In this document: positions 59,601-64,000 of the stretch, in pieces
Position numbering within the stretch: the first letter of the stretch is position 1
Layout: the number at the start of each line of letters is the position of its first letter
Assembly (NCBI RefSeq): GCF_000310145.2
Contig: NZ_AMXA01000006.1
Coordinates: 62,001-126,000, forward strand
Reading direction: 5' to 3'
Length of the DNA: 64,000 bases
Origin: Thauera sp. 28
Lineage (GTDB): Bacteria; Pseudomonadota; Gammaproteobacteria; Burkholderiales; Rhodocyclaceae
The notes under the pieces: model-generated
Database searches by the model: none
Seen by the model: only the letters and a program-made list of their open reading frames with translations
What the model was told of the DNA's origin: nothing
Translations under genes and position numbers: made by a program

Positions 59601-61516
59601 AGGAAAGCGTCCTGGAACAGCGGGCGTACGACATGGATATCCAGGCGCTCGGCGCCAACGTAGTTAAGGCCGAAATCGTGCAGCCAGACCGTGCGCCCGT
59701 CCTGGCGTTCGATTTCGGACGGGCGCTCGTCCATCACCTTGACGCCCATGCGCTCGAGCATGGGCAGGCTCTGTGACAGCGGAACCGGACCGTCCAGGCG
59801 GTACAGGCGCAGGTTGAGGCGGCCTACCGGCGCCTCGAGCGGAACGTAGAGGTTGAGCCCGAGTGCATCGCCGTCGGCCAGGGCCTCGACCTGCTCGATG
59901 TCGAACACTGCCATGCGCGGCGAGTAGTCCTCGCGGTATCCGGCCGGGAAGCCCGGACCGTAGCGGCGCATCAGTGCCAGCCCGCGCTCCTCGCCGCACT
60001 GTTCGACAAGCGCCTGCTGGAGCTCGTCCTCCCACCGCCTCGAGGCACGGATCAGGCGTTGCTCGAGCTCCCTGGTGTCAAAGGGCGGGATGATGCCGTC
60101 GGGGGTGCGCACCGTGATCAGGATGCGCGCCAGCGCCGAATCGGAGAACTGCACGTCGAACTCGGACGACACGCCGTTGAAGGCCTCGGTGAGCACCGCC
60201 TGCATGCGCTTGCGCTGGTCGGTGTTGTAGTGCTCGCGCGGCACGTAGATCAGGCAGGACACATAGCGCGCGAAGGGGTCGCAACGCACGAACAGGCGGG
60301 TGCGCAGGCGCTCTCCCAGGCGCAGGATGCCCATTGCGTGGCTGTAGAGCTCGTCGGGCGAGATCTGGAACAGTTCGTCGCGCGGGTAGCGCTCGAGCAA
60401 GGTCATCAATGCCTTGGCCGCATGGCCGCCGGGTAGCAGGCCGGCACGCTCGAACACCGCGTCGATCTTGCGCCGCAGCAGCGGGATCTGCCGGGGGCTG
60501 CTGCTGTAGGCGGTGGACGCCAGCAGGCCGATGACCCGCCTCTCGCCCGTCACCCGCCCCTCGGCGTCGAAGGCCTTGATGCCGATGAAGTCGAGGTAAC
60601 CCGGTCGATGCACGGTCGAGCGTGAGTTGGACTTGGTCAGTGTAAGCAGCTTGGGCAGGTGCGCCTGCGCGCGCAACTGTGGAGGCAGTGCGGCAAACGA
60701 GCGCGAGGCGCCTTCCTCGCCGTCTCCATGGAGCAGCCCCAGCCCCGAACCTGCCACCACATGCAGTTCATGGCCGTCGTCACCGCCTACGAGGCTGTAA
60801 TCGCGGCACCCGAGAAGCACGAAGTTGTCCGCAGCGAGCCACTCGAGGAATGCACGCACCTCATCGACCTCGGCAGCGTCCACGCTTGCCGGGCAAGCGG
60901 CCAGCCCGTCGATGATCTCGCCCAGGCGGCTACGCATCGCCGGCCAGTCGCCGACTGCAGCGCGGACGTCGGCCAGGACATGCTCCAAACCCTGCTGCAG
61001 CGCACTGAGGTCCGCCGGGTCGCTGCGCCGGTCCACCTCGAGGTGCATGATCGATTCCAGACATGCGCCCTCACCCTGCTCACCACGTTCGCGCACGTGC
61101 TGCAGTCGCCCCTGCGCATCGCGCTGGATGTTCATGACCGGATGAATGATGAGATGCAGCGTCAGCCCCTGGCGCGCCACCTCCATGGTGATCGAGTCCA
61201 CCAGGAAGGGCATGTCCTCACCGACAATCTCGATTACCGTGTGCGGGCATTCCCAGCCCTGCTCATCGAGTCGCGGGTTCGATACCCGCACCCTGCTGCC
61301 CCCGGTGCGCTGGGAAATGAAGTGCCACTGGCTGAGCACCGCGCCGTAGAGGTCGGCGAGCGGCAGGTCCTCGAGATCGTCCGGATCCACCTGCGCAAAG
61401 AAGCGCGCCGCAAAGGTGCCTACCGCCGCGGCCTGATCCGCTGGCAGGCGGGCATCGATCTGCTCGACGACCGCGTCGATCAATCCGCCCAGCCTGCTCT
61501 GCTCGCGCTTTTCCAT
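56693..61516 (-). CDS. gdhB: NAD-specific glutamate dehydrogenase, large type
   Basis: A 1607-residue enzyme of the ~180-kDa class that oxidises glutamate to 2-oxoglutarate and ammonia with NAD. The N-terminal ~700 residues are ACT-like regulatory segments typical of this class. The catalytic domain holds GGKVARGGLRWSDR, then IVPVGSKGGFVVK with catalytic lysines, and GDMSGDVFGNGML. The C-terminal helical domain ends the protein. The start MEKREQSRLGG at 61516 is preferred (GGGGGG upstream) over Mets 6 and 14 codons earlier. A single large gene with its own flanks. Confidence 0.94.
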   Translation of the reverse strand: MEKREQSRLGGLIDAVVEQIDARLPADQAAAVGTFAARFFAQVDPDDLEDLPLADLYGAVLSQWHFISQRTGGSRVRVSNPRLDEQGWECPHTVIEIVGEDMPFLVDSITMEVARQGLTLHLIIHPVMNIQRDAQGRLQHVRERGEQGEGACLESIMHLEVDRRSDPADLSALQQGLEHVLADVRAAVGDWPAMRSRLGEIIDGLAACPASVDAAEVDEVRAFLEWLAADNFVLLGCRDYSLVGGDDGHELHVVAGSGLGLLHGDGEEGASRSFAALPPQLRAQAHLPKLLTLTKSNSRSTVHRPGYLDFIGIKAFDAEGRVTGERRVIGLLASTAYSSSPRQIPLLRRKIDAVFERAGLLPGGHAAKALMTLLERYPRDELFQISPDELYSHAMGILRLGERLRTRLFVRCDPFARYVSCLIYVPREHYNTDQRKRMQAVLTEAFNGVSSEFDVQFSDSALARILITVRTPDGIIPPFDTRELEQRLIRASRRWEDELQQALVEQCGEERGLALMRRYGPGFPAGYREDYSPRMAVFDIEQVEALADGDALGLNLYVPLEAPVGRLNLRLYRLDGPVPLSQSLPMLERMGVKVMDERPSEIERQDGRTVWLHDFGLNYVGAERLDIHVVRPLFQDAFLRVWRGEVENDDFNRLVLLAGLSWREVAVLRAYAKYMRQAAFTFSLAYMEQTLAAYPQLARALFELFRMRFDPVATADRDERCAAQVAAIETGLASVANLDEDRILRQFLAMILATLRTNWFQRGTDGQPKSYTAFKLLPARIPNLPQPLPMFEIFVYAPRFEGVHLRGGKVARGGLRWSDRMEDFRTEILGLVKAQIVKNAVIVPVGSKGGFVVKCPPAEGGREALVAEGVACYRNFLRGLLDVTDNLVQGQVVPPAEVVRHDEDDPYLVVAADKGTATFSDYANEVAAEYGFWLGDAFASGGSVGYDHKKMGITARGAWEAVKRHFREMGRNIQEEPFTVAGIGDMSGDVFGNGMLLSRQIRLVAAFDHRHIFIDPDPDPAQGWQERARLFALPRSSWDDYDRALISAGGGVWPRSAKSIRLTEQMRTALDVQAESLTPTELIRAILCAPLDLLYNGGIGTYIKAASESDASVGDRANDAVRVNGGDLRVKVFGEGGNLGATQLGRIEFALGGGRVNTDAIDNSGGVDCSDHEVNIKILLGGVVAEGELTLKQRNQLLADMTEEVAALVLRDNYAQTQILSVTRSRGAALVDEQADFMRRLSHAGRLNRKLEFLPMDEALQERKANRIGLVTPELAVLLAYSKIELYDEVLASDVPEDPYIRTALERYFPVPLRERFGAQIQAHPLRREIISTHVVNSMINRVGPTFVSRLKAELGACAPDIVRAYMATREVFGLVTLWSDIEALDNRIPNTVQIELINESERLVQRGTLWFLRHRQWLVDLQATLAHFSPGVATLAGGLAGYVGSAYRSELEASIERKQEQGVPMDLACRVAALDELYSALDLVEVAVESGREEAVVARVYFGLGGALDLHWLGGQISALNADTRWQTLARGALRGDLSALARALASDALRLAPDEQEVATIIAAWQAKNAIPLERYRHLVAEVHAAPSIDMAMLSVLLRELRGMS

Positions 61517-61681
61517 GTCTATCCCCCCGCTCATTGGACTGGACGCAGCGAAGGCCATGGCCGGAGTACAACGGCAGGCGTGCCGGTGTTCCGTTTCGCT
61601 GCGCCGTAGGACAAAGGCCGAGGCTATGCCAACGGAAGCAAAAGGTTAAGCCACGTTTTCCCTAGGTGGGAGACCTGCGGG

Positions 61682-64000
61682 TCACGCGTAATTCGTCGGC
61701 TCAGTGCCGGACGAATGGTCGCCACGCGCCCAAGGCGAATGGTCCATCCAGGCCTCGAGCCCTGCGGCATCAACCGGTCTGGAGACGAAATAGCCCTGCG
61801 CCAGATCACAACCGAGCTCGCCCAAACGCACGAGGATCTCCTCGGTTTCCACGCCCTCCGCCGTCACCACCAGCCCCAGACTGTGCGCGAGCTCGATCGT
61901 AGAGCGCACGATCAGCTCATCGCCAGGCCGGGTGGTGAGATTCATGACGAAACTGCGGTCGATCTTGAGCTCCTGGACCGGCATCTGACGCAGATAGGAG
62001 AGTGATGAGTAACCCGTACCGTAGTCGTCGATCGAAAGCTGGCAGCCGGTGGCGTGCAGGCGCTCGAGCGTCGCCAGCGCCTTGCGCGGATCGTCCAGCA
62101 CCGCGCTTTCGGTGATCTCGAGCGTTATCCAGCGCGCCTCGCAGCCGTGATGCTCAAGCATGGCGCGGAACTGATCCGGCAGTTCAGGATGCAGCAAGTC
62201 GCGAGCCGAGAGATTGAGGCCGACATGCACTGCCCTCCCCGCGCGCCGCCACTCTGCGCACTGGCGCACTGCGCGTTCGAGCACCCACAGCGTGATCGCC
62301 CTGATATAGCCAGTCTGTTCGGCAAACGGGATGAACTCCATCGGCGGCACGAAGCCACGCTTGGGATGAACCCAGCGCACGAGCGCCTCCACACTGAGCA
62401 TGGCTGATGAGCGGAAGGCGTGCTTGGGCTGGTAGTAGAGCACCAGTTCATCGCCCTCGACGGCCTGGCGCAACTCGGTGAGCAAGGACAGGCGGGCGGC
62501 ATTGCGGCCATGATGCGCCGGGTCGTATATGGCATGACCGGCATGGGCCTGCTTGGCCTTGTACATGGCGACATCCGCACCCCGCATCAACTCGCCGGCG
62601 TCGTTGCCATGATCGGGGTAGAGGGCGATACCGATGCTCGCGCGCACATCGACCAGTTGTCCCTGCACGTTCATCGGCGCTTCGAGCAAGGCAGCGATAC
62701 GCTCGGCCACAACCCTGGCAGCCACGGCGTCCGCCCCGGGCACGAGAACCGCAAATTCGTCTCCGCCCAGCCGCGCGCATGCGTTGGCCTCGTCCTGCAG
62801 GCCTTGCGCGAGGTCGCGCCGGCGCATGCCTGCATGCTGCAGGCGACGACCGACCTCCTGCAGCACCTGGTCGCCCAGATCGTGGCCCAGGGAATCGTTG
62901 ATGAGCTTGAAGCGGTCGATATCCAGGGTCAGCACGGCGAGACGCTCACCACGCTCCCCGAAGCTGCGCACGAAGCGATCGAGCGACTCGACGAACTGCA
63001 CCCTATTGGGCAGCCCCGTCAGCACGTCACGGTAGGCCAGCTCGGAGATGCGCGCCTCGCGGCTGGCGATGGCCTCCGTCATCAGGGCGAAGGCCGTGGC
63101 GAGTCGGCCAATCTCGTCCTCGCGCCGCACCATGGGCGGGGCGGCATACTCGCCGACACGGACGCGCCGGGCGAACTCGGCAAGCCGGGTCACCGGCGAC
63201 GCGATCGTGCGCCCCATCCACATGCTGGCCAGCAGCATGGCGACAGTAGCTGCGACCGTCAGCCCGGACCACTCGCGATAGAGCCGCTCCCAGGGTTCGA
63301 GCGCACGCTCGAGCGAGACCTGGAGCACGGCGAAGACACGCTCGCTGGCAAGTGGATCGAGGTCGCGCACCAGGCCGGCGTACTCGAAGCCGCCGACAAG
63401 CATGCCATGCCCCGCATCGGCAAGCAGTTGCGCAGCGTCGACGTCTGTCGGCAGGGTACTGGCCACCAGCGCTGCCTCAAGCTCACGACCGCGCACCAGA
63501 CTCACGTCTAGCCCGATTACCCGCTTGAGGTCGTGCACAAGCGCCTCGTCTACGACGAAACCGATCGCCACCCAGGCGACCGGCACCGGCGCCATGACCG
63601 GCACCACGACCAACTGGAAAACGCTGTCGCCCACGACCTGGAAACCCGTCGCCGCGCCACGCGCCTGCGCATCGGCGATGAAGCGCGCAAGGCGCTGCGC
63701 AAAAGCGTCGCCCCCAGCGGGATGAGCGGCGAGCGCGCGGCCATCCAGCCCAGTGAGCAACATCAGGCTGGCACCGATCCTGGAGCCGTGGTTCTCGAGC
63801 GCAGAGGCTGCAGTGTCGGCGTCACCGGTCAGCACAGCCTCACGGAAGCCGAAGTCGGCCGCGAGCACTCGCGCCGCCTGTGCCAACTGGGCGCTGCGCT
63901 GTTCGAGCAGGCGATCGAGCACGCGGTCGCCGGTGTCGAGTTGCACCTTGACCTCCTGCAGCGCACTGCTGCGCCCAACATGCTCGAACAGGAACAGGCC
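61682..64000 (-). CDS. GGDEF/EAL membrane signalling protein, 5'-truncated
   Basis: The frame stays open to the window edge, so the N-terminus is outside; 772 residues are visible. A periplasmic sensor part is followed by a membrane helix (LTVAATVAMLLASMWMG, about residue 245-262 of the visible part) and a HAMP-like stretch (GEYAAPPMVRREDEIGRLATAF). The GGDEF domain keeps ARLGGDEFAVLV but lacks an RxxD inhibitory site; the EAL domain keeps LSVEALVRWVHP and SIDDYGTGYSSLSYL. It may act as cyclase, phosphodiesterase or both. Confidence 0.9.
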   Translation of the reverse strand, partial: GLFLFEHVGRSSALQEVKVQLDTGDRVLDRLLEQRSAQLAQAARVLAADFGFREAVLTGDADTAASALENHGSRIGASLMLLTGLDGRALAAHPAGGDAFAQRLARFIADAQARGAATGFQVVGDSVFQLVVVPVMAPVPVAWVAIGFVVDEALVHDLKRVIGLDVSLVRGRELEAALVASTLPTDVDAAQLLADAGHGMLVGGFEYAGLVRDLDPLASERVFAVLQVSLERALEPWERLYREWSGLTVAATVAMLLASMWMGRTIASPVTRLAEFARRVRVGEYAAPPMVRREDEIGRLATAFALMTEAIASREARISELAYRDVLTGLPNRVQFVESLDRFVRSFGERGERLAVLTLDIDRFKLINDSLGHDLGDQVLQEVGRRLQHAGMRRRDLAQGLQDEANACARLGGDEFAVLVPGADAVAARVVAERIAALLEAPMNVQGQLVDVRASIGIALYPDHGNDAGELMRGADVAMYKAKQAHAGHAIYDPAHHGRNAARLSLLTELRQAVEGDELVLYYQPKHAFRSSAMLSVEALVRWVHPKRGFVPPMEFIPFAEQTGYIRAITLWVLERAVRQCAEWRRAGRAVHVGLNLSARDLLHPELPDQFRAMLEHHGCEARWITLEITESAVLDDPRKALATLERLHATGCQLSIDDYGTGYSSLSYLRQMPVQELKIDRSFVMNLTTRPGDELIVRSTIELAHSLGLVVTAEGVETEEILVRLGELGCDLAQGYFVSRPVDAAGLEAWMDHSPWARGDHSSGTEPTNYA

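Overview
The window is a GC-rich, densely coded bacterial chromosome segment. Gene content and order point to a betaproteobacterium of the Rhodocyclales (Thauera/Azoarcus/Aromatoleum type). This rests on the tpiA-secG-tRNA(Leu)-nuoA..N arrangement, the rimP-nusA-infB-rbfA-truB-rpsO-pnp block, the pyrG-kdsA-eno-ftsB block and a 1600-residue NAD-glutamate dehydrogenase. The genus is an inference. No insertion sequence, prophage, CRISPR array or other mobile element was seen, so most of the window is core genome.

Layout. 1-1435: 5'-truncated GNAT-like gene (+) and a NUDIX hydrolase (-). 1547-17618: minus-strand run tpiA, secG, tRNA-Leu(GAG) and the complete 14-gene complex I operon (nuoA to nuoN), with a TATAAT promoter before tpiA. 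17793-18262: dksA (+), followed by back-to-back terminators facing pnp. 18427-27321: minus-strand translation/RNA cluster rimP, nusA, infB, rbfA, truB, then rpsO from its own promoter, a terminator, and pnp. 27385-33679: minus-strand operon rnm(yciV)-yciO-M50 protease-trpS-scpA-scpB-rluB.

33809-39017: yitT-like membrane gene convergent with GTPase gene ylqF, then cspA, a DEAD-box helicase and an alpha/beta hydrolase. 39139-42270: a large PhnD-like/PAS/GGDEF/EAL signalling protein. 42292-44200: a minus-strand trio of yaeQ, an unrecognised gene and a HAD-like gene. 44389-46492: fabI, a compact kinase-like gene of unknown role, and a divergent GTP cyclohydrolase I. 46509-49834: a DUF3301-like gene, a Pit phosphate transporter, a MazG-like pyrophosphohydrolase and rlmJ. 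50010-52123: a gamma-carbonic anhydrase-like gene, a SIMPL-domain exported protein and an NlpC/P60 lipoprotein.

52148-56532: ftsB, eno, kdsA and pyrG (-). 56693-61516: NAD-glutamate dehydrogenase. 61682-64000: a GGDEF/EAL membrane protein whose 5' end lies outside the window. The least explained material is the fabI-linked kinase-like gene with its FolE-like neighbour (45184-46492), the palindrome-rich fabI upstream region (44269-44360), and the HAD/unknown/yaeQ trio. Everything else is mostly conserved housekeeping. Starts were chosen from family N-termini and upstream ribosome-binding sites; where these disagree the entry says so.
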